Source: Thioclava sp. GXIMD4216
GTDB taxonomy: Bacteria > Pseudomonadota > Alphaproteobacteria > Rhodobacterales > Rhodobacteraceae
Length of the DNA: 64,000 bases
Reading direction: 5' to 3'
Assembly (NCBI RefSeq): GCF_037949285.1
Contig: NZ_CP149926.1
Span: forward strand, 434,001-498,000
Under the pieces are notes generated by a model, which made no database searches, was not told the DNA's origin, and saw only the letters and a list, made by a program, of their open reading frames with translations. The first letter of the stretch is position 1. Each line of letters opens with the position of its first letter. A program made the translations under genes and the position numbers. This document shows, piece after piece, positions 53,465 to 63,548 of this stretch.

Positions 53465-55552
53465 TCAGAAGTCTTCCCAGTCATCGTTGATATCAGGACC
53501 ATTGGCCTGTTTCTTGATAACAGGCTGTGGTGCCGGTTTGACGGCGGTCTTCATAGGGGCTGCCGGTTTTGCGTTAGACGGGACAGGCTTTGGCGTTGAA
53601 GCGGCGCTCCACGATCCCGACCGGTTTTCCGACGTTTTGGAGACGGGCTGACAGAGTTTGAATTGCGCGGTGGAGCTTCGCAGATCACTTGCGGCAAGTG
53701 TCAGTTGCTTGCTGGCCATCAGCGTGTCCTGGAAAAGTGCCGTATTTTGCTGGCTATTGGCATCCAGATGCGCGACCGAATTGTTGATCTCGGACACACC
53801 GGCAGATTGTTCGGTGGCCGAACGGGCAATATCCGAAACATGGTGCGAAATGCGCGATACCGATGCGGCGATCCGTTGCAAGGCGCTGCCTGCTTCGTTG
53901 ACCATTGTTGCGCCCTTGGACACGTGGTCCCCGCTTTCCGAAATCAAAGTGTTGATTTCCCGAGCGGCTTCCGATGACCGTTGCGCCAATGCGCGCACTT
54001 CCGAAGCCACCACAGCAAAACCGCGACCGGCCTCCCCTGCGCGGGCAGCTTCTACCCCGGCATTGAGTGCCAGAAGATTGGTCTGGAAGGCGATATCGTC
54101 AATCACATCGATGATCCGCGAGATCCGGCCAGAGCTGTCCTGAATTTGCTGCATCGCATCCACGGCTTGCGAAACAACATCTCCGCTACGTTCGGCCTCG
54201 CCACGGGCTTCCTGCACGACCTTGTCGGCCTCTGTCGCGCCTTGAGCGGCTTGCTGGACGGAAGAGGTCAGTTCTTGCAGGGCTGCGGCTGTTTCTTCCA
54301 GAGTCGCCGCGGTGGTTTCTGTCTTGCGGGCGACATCTTCGGACGAGGCCGTGATATCAAGCCCCTGCTGTTCGATCACCTCGGCAGTCTGGCTGATTGT
54401 CCCGATGAGACTTTCCAGCTTGGTGACCGTACGATTGAAGTCATTGCGCAGTGTTTCATACTCTGCCGGAAATGCTGTTTCCAGCCGGCGGGTCAGATCG
54501 CCCTCTGCCAGAGCGTTCAGAGCAATGGCCAGTTCGGAAACCACCTTACGCTGTTTGTCGGCATTGGCTTCCCGTTCGGCATCGCTTTGGGCGCGCATAA
54601 GGTCACGCTCGGCCTGATCGGCGGCGCTGCGCTCCATCTCGCGGCGTTCGGCGGCAAGGGCCTCTGTTTCGCGATGGCGACGCTCTTCCTCGGCCTGGGC
54701 CTTCAGGGCCTCCTGCTCCGCCTTATGGCGGCTGGCTTCCTGTTCCATTTCTGCGCCACGACGGATCGACATCTGGAAGGTCTCGACCGCCCGCGCCATT
54801 TCCCCGATTTCGTCTTTTTGCCCCGTGAAAGGAACGGCACTGTCCACATCACCATCCGACAGACGCCCCATACGCAGCTTCAGATCGTGGATCGGAGCGG
54901 TTACAGAACGGGCGATCAGCCAGCAGACCAGTCCGACAAGGATGAAACCGGCAATGAAGATGGCTGCGGCAATATTGCGGATCTGGGCGATCTGGGCCTG
55001 AATATCTTCGATATAGGAGCCGGTAGCGATGACCCAGCCCCAGGGTTCGAAGGCGCGGGCATAGCTGATTTTCGGAATCTGTTCGTCTGCGCCATCATCT
55101 CCGGTGCGTTTCGAACTGTAATGCAACAGCCCGCCGCCTGCTGTGGCAAGATCGCGCAGATCGCGATAGACATAAATACCGTTTGGATCGGTGAACTGGC
55201 TCTGGTCCTGACCGGCGCGCTGGGGATCACGGCCATGCGCGACAAGTTTCATATCATTCGTAAAAGCAAAAAGATAATTGCCGTCATCATAGCGGGCGGC
55301 GTTCAGAATCCGCGCGCCTTCCGCTTTGGCCCCATCAAGCGTGCGTCGGCCCTTGGCAACGTCTTCTTGCAGGGCGACAAGCTGGCTGACATTGCTATCG
55401 ACAACATCGCGAAGATGGGCCTCGCGCATCTCATATGTATTTCTGACCATAAAGCTGAACATGGTGACCGCAATGGCCAGGCTGGTCAGAACGGAAAATA
55501 CGATAATCGAATAAATCCGCGTGGAAATCCGCAGATTCGAGACAAACTTCAT
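53465..55552 (-). CDS. Methyl-accepting chemotaxis protein with Cache sensor
   Basis: Predicted 695 residues: N-terminal membrane helix (residues 10-34), a periplasmic single-Cache domain ([39 protein letters not shown]), a second helix near 205, HAMP, a long Glu/Ala coiled coil, and the MCP signalling domain with [21 protein letters not shown]. The last residues, DDWEDF, resemble the pentapeptide that tethers CheR/CheB in high-abundance receptors. AGGAG lies 7 bases before the ATG. No che genes are adjacent. The ligand is unknown. Confidence 0.93.
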   Translation of the reverse strand: MKFVSNLRISTRIYSIIVFSVLTSLAIAVTMFSFMVRNTYEMREAHLRDVVDSNVSQLVALQEDVAKGRRTLDGAKAEGARILNAARYDDGNYLFAFTNDMKLVAHGRDPQRAGQDQSQFTDPNGIYVYRDLRDLATAGGGLLHYSSKRTGDDGADEQIPKISYARAFEPWGWVIATGSYIEDIQAQIAQIRNIAAAIFIAGFILVGLVCWLIARSVTAPIHDLKLRMGRLSDGDVDSAVPFTGQKDEIGEMARAVETFQMSIRRGAEMEQEASRHKAEQEALKAQAEEERRHRETEALAAERREMERSAADQAERDLMRAQSDAEREANADKQRKVVSELAIALNALAEGDLTRRLETAFPAEYETLRNDFNRTVTKLESLIGTISQTAEVIEQQGLDITASSEDVARKTETTAATLEETAAALQELTSSVQQAAQGATEADKVVQEARGEAERSGDVVSQAVDAMQQIQDSSGRISRIIDVIDDIAFQTNLLALNAGVEAARAGEAGRGFAVVASEVRALAQRSSEAAREINTLISESGDHVSKGATMVNEAGSALQRIAASVSRISHHVSDIARSATEQSAGVSEINNSVAHLDANSQQNTALFQDTLMASKQLTLAASDLRSSTAQFKLCQPVSKTSENRSGSWSAASTPKPVPSNAKPAAPMKTAVKPAPQPVIKKQANGPDINDDWEDF

Positions 55553-55687
55553 GACAACACTCCTGATATCACCAGAAGAGGTTGTAAACGAAACTCGTGA
55601 ATCCTTTCTTGCCAGCCGCCTTTTCACGCGCGCGCCGGACAGGAAAACATATATTTCCAGAGTGTTTTTTCGATCTTCGCGCAAAGA

Positions 55688-55715
55688 AAAACCCGCCAAG
55701 GTTGCGGCGGGTTTT
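55688..55715 (-). terminator. Terminator after the carboxyspermidine dehydrogenase gene
   Basis: AAAACCCGCC pairs with GGCGGGTTTT across an 8-base loop; on the minus strand the stem is followed by TCTTTGC after a run of T. It lies 24 bases past the dehydrogenase stop. Confidence 0.85.
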
Positions 55716-55739
55716 CTGTATCATCTCATGACTGTAGAC

Positions 55740-56984
55740 TCAGGCATTCCATGCCTTGTCTTCGCCACCAATGCCGCCAATCTGCACGCGGGTCGGCAGA
55801 CCGATCTTGTCGAGGATGGTGAAGAAGGGCTTGGGATCCAGCTCTTCGACGTTCTTCATCGTCTTGGCATCCCATTCGCCCGAGGCCACCAGCATGGCAG
55901 CCGCCACCGGCGGCACACCTGCCGTATAGGAGATGCCCTGCGAGCCGACTTCCTCATAGGCCTCTTTGTGGTCGGCCACGTTATAGACGAACAGCTCGAC
56001 ATCCTTGCCGTCTTTCGTGCCCTTCACCAGATCACCGATACAGGTCTTGCCGGTATAATCAGGTGCCAGCGAAGACGGATCGGGCAGCACGGCCTTCACG
56101 ACCTTCAGCGGCACCACTTCCTGACCTTCGGCGGTTTTCACCGGCTGCTCGGACAAGAGGCCCAGCGATTTCAGCACCGTGAAAACGTTGATATAATGGT
56201 CACCGAAGCCCATCCAGAAACGCACATCGGCCTGCGGATAGTTGGTTGCCAGCGAATGCACCTCGTCATGGCCCGACTGATAGGCCTTGGAGGGGCCCAC
56301 CACCGGAAGATCCCATGTCTTGCCCGAGGCAAACATCGAGGTTTCCTTCCATTTCTGGTCTTCCCAGTAATAGACGGTGCCGGTGAATTCGCGGAAGTTG
56401 ATCTCGGGGTCGAAGTTCGTCGCGAAATAGCGGCCATGCGAGCCCGCGTTGATATCGACGATATCGATCGACTTCACTTCGTCCATCTGGTCGATGGCGA
56501 AACGCGCATAGGCATTCACCACGCCCGGATCGAAGCCCGCGCCCAGAATGGCGGTGATGCCCTTCTCGGTGCAGGTATCGCGGCGCTTCCACTCGTAATT
56601 GGCATACCACGGCGGCGTCTCGCAGATCTTCTCGGGCTCTTCATGGATCGCGGTGTCGATATAGGCGGCGCCGGTCTCGATGCAGGCGTCCAGCACATAC
56701 ATATTCACGAAGGCAGAGCCTACATTGATGACGATCTGCGCATCCACCTTGCGGATCAGATCAGTCACGGCCGCCGTGTCGCGCGCATTGACTTCATGCG
56801 TGTCGAACGTGCCGTCGACTTTCATCGCCTTCTTCTCGTGAACACTGGCAACGATGGCATCGCATTTCGACTTCGTGCGCGACGCGATATGCAGCGCCCC
56901 GAACACATCGTTGTTTTGCGCGCATTTATGCGCCACGACCTGCGCCACGCCACCGGCACCGATGATGAGCACGTTCTTTTTCAC
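55740..56984 (-). CDS. Carboxynorspermidine/carboxyspermidine dehydrogenase (saccharopine-dehydrogenase family)
   Basis: Predicted 414 residues. The N-terminal NAD(P)-binding motif is VLIIGAGGVAQVVAHKCA, the middle has INVGSAFVNMYVLDACIETG and ILGAGFDPGVVNAYARFA, typical of the LYS1-like carboxy(nor)spermidine dehydrogenases. The enzyme condenses L-aspartate semialdehyde with putrescine or diaminopropane to give the carboxylated polyamine. It lies 49 bases after the decarboxylase gene, and the pair forms spermidine without decarboxylated SAM. A strong terminator follows. Confidence 0.9.
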   Translation of the reverse strand: MKKNVLIIGAGGVAQVVAHKCAQNNDVFGALHIASRTKSKCDAIVASVHEKKAMKVDGTFDTHEVNARDTAAVTDLIRKVDAQIVINVGSAFVNMYVLDACIETGAAYIDTAIHEEPEKICETPPWYANYEWKRRDTCTEKGITAILGAGFDPGVVNAYARFAIDQMDEVKSIDIVDINAGSHGRYFATNFDPEINFREFTGTVYYWEDQKWKETSMFASGKTWDLPVVGPSKAYQSGHDEVHSLATNYPQADVRFWMGFGDHYINVFTVLKSLGLLSEQPVKTAEGQEVVPLKVVKAVLPDPSSLAPDYTGKTCIGDLVKGTKDGKDVELFVYNVADHKEAYEEVGSQGISYTAGVPPVAAAMLVASGEWDAKTMKNVEELDPKPFFTILDKIGLPTRVQIGGIGGEDKAWNA

Positions 56985-57033
56985 TTCGGCTGTCTCCTTT
57001 TTCTCTTGGACAGGGGAAGGGGGCTTTTAACCC

Positions 57034-58131
57034 TCAGGACAACGAAGACCGGTAGTCTTCGTAGGTGAATTCGCGGACCGGCGTGATGGTGCCGTCCTTC
57101 TCGCGGATGGCAATGGCGGGCATGGCCACACCGTTGAACCAGTTCTTCTTGACCATCGTATAGCCTGCCGCATCGGCAATGCTGATACGGTCGCCAATTT
57201 CCAGCGGCGCGTCAAAACGGGCATCGCCAAAGATATCACCCGCAAGGCAGGTTTTGCCCGCAATCTGATATTCATGCGCGCCATTCTGCGGCAGTTTCGC
57301 CGTTTCGCGATAGATCAGCAGGTCCAGCATATGCGCCTCGATCGAGCTATCGACAATCGCGACCTTCTTGCCGTTATCGACGATATCCAGCACGGTGACC
57401 TCAAGGCTGGCGGTCTTGGTGATCGAGGCCTCGCCCGGTTCCAGATAGACCTGCACGCCGAGGCTTTGGGAAAACGCCTTCAGACGGGCGGCCAGTTTTT
57501 CAAGCGGGTAGCCCTCGCCGGTGAAATGGATACCGCCGCCAAGGCTGACCCAATCGAGCTTTTTCAGGAAAGACCCGAATTCGGTCTCGATCCGCGTCAA
57601 CTGGCTGTCGAACAGGTCGAAATCGCCATTCTCGCAGTTGTAATGGATCATCACGCCGGAAATCCGGTCAAGCGCGCTTTCCAGACGCTCCAGATCCCAT
57701 TCGCCCAAGCGCGAGAATTGCCGCGCGGGGTCTGCCAGATCAAACCCCGAGGTCGAGAACCGCGGGTTCAGCCGCAGACCGGACTGGATGCCTTTGGCCT
57801 GCGCCTTGGCGGCGAAACGGTCGAGCTGGCTGAGCGAGTTGAAGATGATCTTATCGGCATAGGAAATCGCCTCGTCGATCTCGTGATCGGCCCAAGCCAC
57901 GGAATAGGCATGGGTTTCCTTGCCGAATTTCTCATGCCCCAGATGCAACTCGTAAAGCGAGGAAGACGTCGTGCCATCCATATAGTCGCGCATCGTGTCA
58001 AACACCGACCAAGTGGCAAAGCATTTCAGCGCCAAAAGCGCCTTGGCGCCCGATAGCTCCCGCAGGCGCGCGACCTTTTCCATATTCTGGACCAGCTTTG
58101 CGCGATCAAGCAGATAGAATGGCGTTTGCAT
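57034..58131 (-). CDS. nspC: Carboxynorspermidine/carboxyspermidine decarboxylase
   Basis: Predicted 365 residues of the PLP-dependent alanine-racemase-fold decarboxylases. The PLP Lys lies in ALLALKCFATWSVFD (near residue 35), HYNCENGDFDLF and SLGGGIHFTGEGYP bind PLP phosphate, and YLEPGEASITKT and [11 protein letters not shown] are conserved active-site segments. It removes CO2 from carboxyspermidine to make spermidine. GGAG lies 7 bases upstream of the ATG. First gene of the pair. Confidence 0.92.
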   Translation of the reverse strand: MQTPFYLLDRAKLVQNMEKVARLRELSGAKALLALKCFATWSVFDTMRDYMDGTTSSSLYELHLGHEKFGKETHAYSVAWADHEIDEAISYADKIIFNSLSQLDRFAAKAQAKGIQSGLRLNPRFSTSGFDLADPARQFSRLGEWDLERLESALDRISGVMIHYNCENGDFDLFDSQLTRIETEFGSFLKKLDWVSLGGGIHFTGEGYPLEKLAARLKAFSQSLGVQVYLEPGEASITKTASLEVTVLDIVDNGKKVAIVDSSIEAHMLDLLIYRETAKLPQNGAHEYQIAGKTCLAGDIFGDARFDAPLEIGDRISIADAAGYTMVKKNWFNGVAMPAIAIREKDGTITPVREFTYEDYRSSLS

Positions 58132-58218
58132 AGGGCATCTCCGGATATCGGGGCATTCGTTTGGCCATATAGGGCCGATATACCCCGCCCGCAAGCGAAG
58201 CCTTTATGACGGAAGGCT

Positions 58219-58923
58219 TCAGTCCACCTTCAGGCGCGACGGTTCAACCGCCAGCGTATAGCCCTTGCGGGCAATGTTGCGCACCAGCAGCTCGGCCACA
58301 AGCTGGTTGCCCAGACTGTCGCGCAGCCGCTTGATACGAGTGGCGCCTGCGGCTTCCTCACAATCGGCCTCGGGTTTGCCGCTGATCATCGCCTCGATCT
58401 GGATGCCGGTCAGAATGTCATCATCCAGCCGCGCCTCGGCCAGAACGGCCAGAGTCTCAATCGCGGCAGGGGTCAGGGTAAAGCCCATGTCATTCAGCAT
58501 CACCATATTCTCGGCCCGCAGGATGCGCAGGGATTGCACCTCGATGCCCTGACGGCTGATCTCGGCCATACGTTTGTTCTGCGCGATGATCATGATCAGG
58601 AAGACCAGCGCCACCACCAGAAGCGCCGTGGCAAAGACCAGTAGGATGAAGATGATCATCCGGTAGCTTTGCAGCACCTCGGAAAAGGCCGTGCCCGATT
58701 GCGCCAGCACCTCCAGAAGGCGCAGCTGGGTGGGCTGGGTCAGCGCGTCATTGGCGACAAAGATCTGCTCGACCCGCGTGTTGAAGGCATCCGCATCCGG
58801 CAGCGCCAGAAACAGCAGCGCCGCCGCCAGCCCCAGAATGGTGGTGATGGCCACCACGCCCCAGATCAGCGCCCGCTGCCCTGTCCGTAGCCCCTCAGTA
58901 ACGGAGGAAATAGCTTCCCGCAC
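58219..58923 (-). CDS. Two-helix membrane protein with winged-helix-like C-terminal domain
   Basis: Predicted 234 residues. Two membrane helices (about residues 18-42 and 88-113) bracket a 45-residue periplasmic loop; the cytoplasmic part ends in a helical domain followed by TRIKRLRDSLGNQLVAELLV and ARKGYTLAV, which resembles the recognition helix and wing of OmpR/ToxR-type domains in which the GYxL hairpin is usual. That would make a ToxR-like membrane-anchored regulator, but the fold call is weak and the DNA-binding domain is C-terminal rather than N-terminal. It overlaps the next small gene by 29 bases. Confidence 0.55.
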   Translation of the reverse strand: MREAISSVTEGLRTGQRALIWGVVAITTILGLAAALLFLALPDADAFNTRVEQIFVANDALTQPTQLRLLEVLAQSGTAFSEVLQSYRMIIFILLVFATALLVVALVFLIMIIAQNKRMAEISRQGIEVQSLRILRAENMVMLNDMGFTLTPAAIETLAVLAEARLDDDILTGIQIEAMISGKPEADCEEAAGATRIKRLRDSLGNQLVAELLVRNIARKGYTLAVEPSRLKVD

Positions 58924-59179
58924 TTTGCTTCCTTTTTTCCAGCCCGTCGTCCCCGAATACGGAAACGATATTGAGTAGCGTCCAGCCGCCGCGTTTCAGG
59001 CGCGGTGCCAGCGCAGCCCGCGCCGCATCACGGCTGCAGGCAGTGTCGGGGAGTTTCGCAACCCCGTAATGCAGCCGCAAGGGATCGTCCTGCTTGGCCT
59101 TGTAATCGGCATAACAGTCCGCATGCGCAGGGGCTGCAAGGGCACATATAAGTGCGAGGATGATGGCAACAGGTTTCAT
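58895..59179 (-). CDS. Small secreted protein, unknown function
   Basis: Predicted 94 residues with a signal peptide (MKPVAIILALICALAAPAHA). The mature part has two cysteines (ADCYADYKAKQDD and LPDTACSRDA) that could form a disulfide, and ends in SAGSYFLRY. The pattern recalls a small periplasmic family seen in Rhodobacteraceae, without known function. It precedes the two-helix membrane protein with a 29-base overlap, so the two are likely co-expressed. The start was chosen for the signal peptide. Confidence 0.65.
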   Translation of the reverse strand: MKPVAIILALICALAAPAHADCYADYKAKQDDPLRLHYGVAKLPDTACSRDAARAALAPRLKRGGWTLLNIVSVFGDDGLEKRKQSAGSYFLRY

Positions 59180-59387
59180 AGGCCGGATTTTGCGCAAGAG
59201 CGCTTTGCCATTCAATAGCAAAGGCTTTTTAGGCGGATGTTATCCGATGACACGCTGTTGATCCGCATGGTTCTGCCGATGATATCCAATGACAACGCGG
59301 CGATATTGCCTGTCTGGCGGGAGACAGCGCATCAGGGGCTATCCGCTTCGCAACTGTGCCGGAGCCTGTTCTATCAGGAGTTAGACC

Positions 59388-59858
59388 ATGTCCCTCTCGA
59401 CCCGCGTTATTGCCGCAACGACGGCCCTTGCGCTGAGCCTTGCCGCCGTTTCCCCCGCCGCCGCGATGGATTCCGACCAGAAGAAAGCGCTCGGTGTCCT
59501 GATCGGGATCGGCGCAGCCGCTGTGCTGATCGACAATATGAATGACAAGAGCAGCAAACGAGACAGCCAGCCCAGACCGCCCGCCTATAGCTGGGATGAC
59601 CGCGGCGATTCCCGTTGGAATGAAAGCCGTCATGACAGGCGGTATGATCGCGCGCCAAGCTATGCGCAATCTTGTGCCATGAAGGTGCGCACCAATCGCG
59701 GTCTGGCCGAGGTTGTCGATAGACGCTGCGCGGAACGCACGGCAGACCGCCGACTGCCCCAGAGCTGCCTGATCGACATCCATAGGGGCGGGCGCACGCA
59801 GACCGTTTACGGCCAGAACTGCCTTGCGGATCGCGGAGTCCGCATGCGCCGCCACTAG
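59388..59858 (+). CDS. Secreted Arg/Asp-rich protein, unknown function
   Basis: Predicted 156 residues with a signal peptide (TRVIAATTALALSLAAVSPA), a short hydrophobic stretch (KALGVLIGIGAAAVLID), a charged Arg/Asp-rich linker and a C-terminal domain with four Cys (YAQSCAMKV, VDRRCAERT, PQSCLIDIH, YGQNCLADR). The spaced cysteines suggest two disulfides. AGGAG lies 7 bases before the ATG. No named family recognised. Confidence 0.7.
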   Translation: MSLSTRVIAATTALALSLAAVSPAAAMDSDQKKALGVLIGIGAAAVLIDNMNDKSSKRDSQPRPPAYSWDDRGDSRWNESRHDRRYDRAPSYAQSCAMKVRTNRGLAEVVDRRCAERTADRRLPQSCLIDIHRGGRTQTVYGQNCLADRGVRMRRH

Positions 59859-59946
59859 GCACAGCCTCCGCTGCGGCTTGTCGGGCGTGACAGATCGTCG
59901 GGCATTGCAGATTGTCGGGGACCGGTGGGATGTGCAAAAACAGCAT

Positions 59947-60579
59947 ATGAACACAAAAACTTCCCCCGATTATTCCTTCGAGGCCGCGGCGCATGCCCGC
60001 GGCTTTGTCTCTGTGGCTGGTGTCGACGAGGTCGGACGCGGGCCGCTTTGTGGCCCCGTAACGGCGGCGGCGGTCATTCTGGACCCCGCCCATATCCCCG
60101 AGGGGCTCAATGATTCCAAAAAACTCAGCGCCAAACGCCGCGCCGAGTTGGTCGAGGCGATCAAGGCACATGCTATATGGTGTGTGGCCCATGCCAGCGT
60201 CGAGGAAATCGACGCGCTCAATATCTACCACGCCTCGCATCTTGCGATGGTGCGCGCCGTGGAGGGGCTGTCGCAACAGGCCGACCACGCGCTTGTTGAC
60301 GGGAATCGCGTGCCGAAAGATCTCCGGATCAGCGCGGAACCGATCGTCAAAGGTGACGGGCGCTCGGTGTCGATTGCGGCGGCCTCGATCCTTGCCAAAG
60401 AGGAACGCGATGCGCTGATGGTGTCGCTGGCGCAACAGTATCCACAGTATGGCTGGGAGCAGAACGCAGGTTACCCTACGGCGCAACATCTTGCCGCCCT
60501 TCAGGAATTTGGTGTGACCCCAGTACATCGGAAAAGCTTCAAGCCCGTCCACAATATCTTGTGCCAAGTCAAAATATAG
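59947..60579 (+). CDS. rnhB: Ribonuclease HII
   Basis: Predicted 210 residues. The catalytic region VAGVDEVGRGPLCGPVTAAA holds the D-E pair, DSKKLSAKRRAELVEAI and HALVDGNRVPKDL supply the third acid, and GDGRSVSIAAASILAKEERD is the final motif. It nicks single ribonucleotides in DNA and degrades RNA-DNA hybrids. The frame extends upstream without a signal for a start; MNTKTS was chosen by family length. Confidence 0.94.
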   Translation: MNTKTSPDYSFEAAAHARGFVSVAGVDEVGRGPLCGPVTAAAVILDPAHIPEGLNDSKKLSAKRRAELVEAIKAHAIWCVAHASVEEIDALNIYHASHLAMVRAVEGLSQQADHALVDGNRVPKDLRISAEPIVKGDGRSVSIAAASILAKEERDALMVSLAQQYPQYGWEQNAGYPTAQHLAALQEFGVTPVHRKSFKPVHNILCQVKI

Positions 60580-60629
60580 CCCTCTGGTGCAATTAAAGAA
60601 ATTGACGCTTCGGGCCGGTTCCGCCATGT

Positions 60630-60638
60630 TTATCCACA
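60630..60638 (+). promoter_or_regulatory. Perfect DnaA box upstream of ccrM
   Basis: TTATCCACA lies 112 bases before the ccrM start codon, in the 170-base gap after rnhB. The same nine bases occur three times in the candidate origin (41198, 40916 and, inverted, 41026). DnaA could regulate ccrM from here (inference). Confidence 0.6.
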
Positions 60639-60668
60639 CAAGATCGGCAAAAATGTCGGCACGTATAG

Positions 60669-61865
<1,197 letters not shown>

Positions 61866-61959
61866 TCCACGGCAAGCTACGGAATAAGACCCCTTGGCCT
61901 TCCGGCCTCGGGGCCATGACCGCCAGCGCCCATGTTTACTGCCACAGGGCGCTACCTTG

Positions 61960-61987
61960 CCCCGCCGACTGCCGGCGGGGTCTTTTT
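61960..61987 (+). terminator. Strong intrinsic terminator after ccrM
   Basis: CCCCGCCG pairs with CGGCGGGG across a 5-base loop, followed by TCTTTTT. It lies about 95 bases after the ccrM stop and just before the convergent MarR gene end. Confidence 0.88.
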
Positions 61988-62003
61988 GACTCGATTGATG
62001 GTG

Positions 62004-62459
62004 TTATTTGCCGTTCTGCCCGACAGCTTCCAACTTGGCGCGCAATTCGCGCATGACGGGCAGCGCCTGACGCACTTTTTCCGGCCCGATGTCGCGCACG
62101 ATATCGGTGATCACCGGCATCAGCGCCGCAAAGGCGGCGTCGCGGGCGGATTTCCCTGCCGGGCTGATCGACACGAATTTGCGCCGCGCATCATCCCAGT
62201 CGGGACGGATATGCACATGCCCCGCCCAGACGAGTTTGGACAGGGTATTGGTCATCGCGCCACGCGTCACATGGAAGGTCGCCGCAAGCTGGGCCGGTGT
62301 GCGCTCTTCCGACAGATAGGCCAGATGGTTGAGCACCGAGAAATGCGACAGCTCCATGCCCTTGGGCAGCACACGGCTGACGACGTTGCGCGCCAGCTGG
62401 TCGGCCATGAAAACCTCGGAAAACAGGGCTGCCGCAAGAGGGTCGAATTGCTCGCTCAC
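62004..62459 (-). CDS. MarR-family transcriptional regulator
   Basis: Predicted 151 residues with a central winged helix: LSHFSVLNHLAYLSEERTPA, the recognition helix TRGAMTNTLSKLVWAG and the wing DWDDARRKFVSISPAG. MarR dimers usually repress a neighbouring export or detoxification gene until a ligand binds. No obvious target is adjacent except grxC, which lies 12 bases upstream in the same direction, so it may be the second gene of a pair. Confidence 0.9.
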   Translation of the reverse strand: MSEQFDPLAAALFSEVFMADQLARNVVSRVLPKGMELSHFSVLNHLAYLSEERTPAQLAATFHVTRGAMTNTLSKLVWAGHVHIRPDWDDARRKFVSISPAGKSARDAAFAALMPVITDIVRDIGPEKVRQALPVMRELRAKLEAVGQNGK

Positions 62460-62471
62460 TGGCCTGTGCCC

Positions 62472-62729
62472 TTAACCGGCCAGCATCGGGTCAAGCTGAC
62501 CCTTGGCATCCAGCGCATGCAGGTCGTCGCAGCCACCCACATGGATATCGCCGATGAAGATCTGCGGCACGGACCGTTTGCCACCCGCGCGATTGGTCAT
62601 CGCCAGACGCAGGTCGGGATCGGCACCGACATCGGTTTCTTCATAAGCCACGCCTTTCTTGTCCAGAAGCCGCTTGGCGGCGATGCAATAGGGGCAGGTC
62701 CGGGTGGTGTAAATCTCGACGCGTTTCAT
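62472..62729 (-). CDS. grxC: Glutaredoxin 3
   Basis: Predicted 85 residues: active-site CPYC at positions 13-16 (IYTTRTCPYCIAAKRLLDKK), the cis-Pro in KRSVPQIFIGDIHVGGCDDL and the GSH-binding G-C/D turn. It reduces disulfides and glutathionylated proteins in the cytoplasm using GSH. Standard length. Followed 12 bases later by the MarR gene. Confidence 0.96.
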   Translation of the reverse strand: MKRVEIYTTRTCPYCIAAKRLLDKKGVAYEETDVGADPDLRLAMTNRAGGKRSVPQIFIGDIHVGGCDDLHALDAKGQLDPMLAG

Positions 62730-62765
62730 ATCGGTTCCTTTCGGGTCAGGGCGATTTACCGCGAT

Positions 62766-63548
62766 CTAGGGATCTTTTGCAACGCGGGCAAGGCACAGGA
62801 CATATATCTTGGGTGCATCTAAAGGTCGTACCGCATCATAGGCGGCGCGTAATGTGGCACCCGAGGTCATCACGTCATCAATCAGAACGATCTTGCGGCC
62901 TTTCGCCCGATCTGCCCGTTTCGGATGCAGGGCAAAGACGCCTGCCACATTCTCGGCGCGCTGTTTGCGGTCCAGTCCCTCTTGCGGCGGGGTCATCCTG
63001 ATGCGCCGGAGCAGATCGACACAGAGTTCGCCGCCTGTCTCGCGGGCGAGAGCCTGCGCCAGAAGCGCGGCCTGATTGTATTTGCGCCTGATCAGCCGGA
63101 AGCGATGCAGCGGAACGGGCACCAGAAGACAGGTCTCGTCCAGAATATCCCGCCCCGCCTCGGCCATCCAGCGCCCGAAAGGACGGGCAAGTTCGGTGCG
63201 GTCGCCATGTTTGAAGCCCAGGATCATGGCGCGGGCGGTCCCGTCATAGCGCAGGGCGGCGCGCGCTTTGTCCCAAGGGGGCGGAGTGCGCAGGCAGGCG
63301 TCGCATTGTTCGATGCGGTCCGACTGGCCGGGGAGAGGGGCACCGCAGGTCTCGCAGGACAGCCCGCGAATGAACCCCGTTCGGGGCCAGCAGTCAGGGC
63401 ACAGCACGCCTTCCTCTGAGACCGGTGCCTGACAGGCGATGCATAGCGGCGGGTAGATCAGACGCAGAGCCGCCCGTGCCTGACGGCGCAGCCCTGCAAT
63501 CGCCTCTGGTCTTCGGGGCGCTTCGGAATTACTCTTCGGCCTTATCAT
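62766..63548 (-). CDS. comF: ComF-family phosphoribosyltransferase-like protein
   Basis: Predicted 260 residues. An N-terminal double zinc ribbon (CIACQ, CPDC, CETCG, CDAC at residues 36-86) is followed by a phosphoribosyltransferase-like domain with KYNQAALLAQALAR and the PRPP loop VLIDDVMTSGATL. ComF is needed for DNA uptake in competent bacteria, but alphaproteobacterial members are found without competence systems. A GGAGG lies before the ATG. Its start codon overlaps that of the divergent methyltransferase gene by two bases. Confidence 0.92.
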   Translation of the reverse strand: MIRPKSNSEAPRRPEAIAGLRRQARAALRLIYPPLCIACQAPVSEEGVLCPDCWPRTGFIRGLSCETCGAPLPGQSDRIEQCDACLRTPPPWDKARAALRYDGTARAMILGFKHGDRTELARPFGRWMAEAGRDILDETCLLVPVPLHRFRLIRRKYNQAALLAQALARETGGELCVDLLRRIRMTPPQEGLDRKQRAENVAGVFALHPKRADRAKGRKIVLIDDVMTSGATLRAAYDAVRPLDAPKIYVLCLARVAKDP

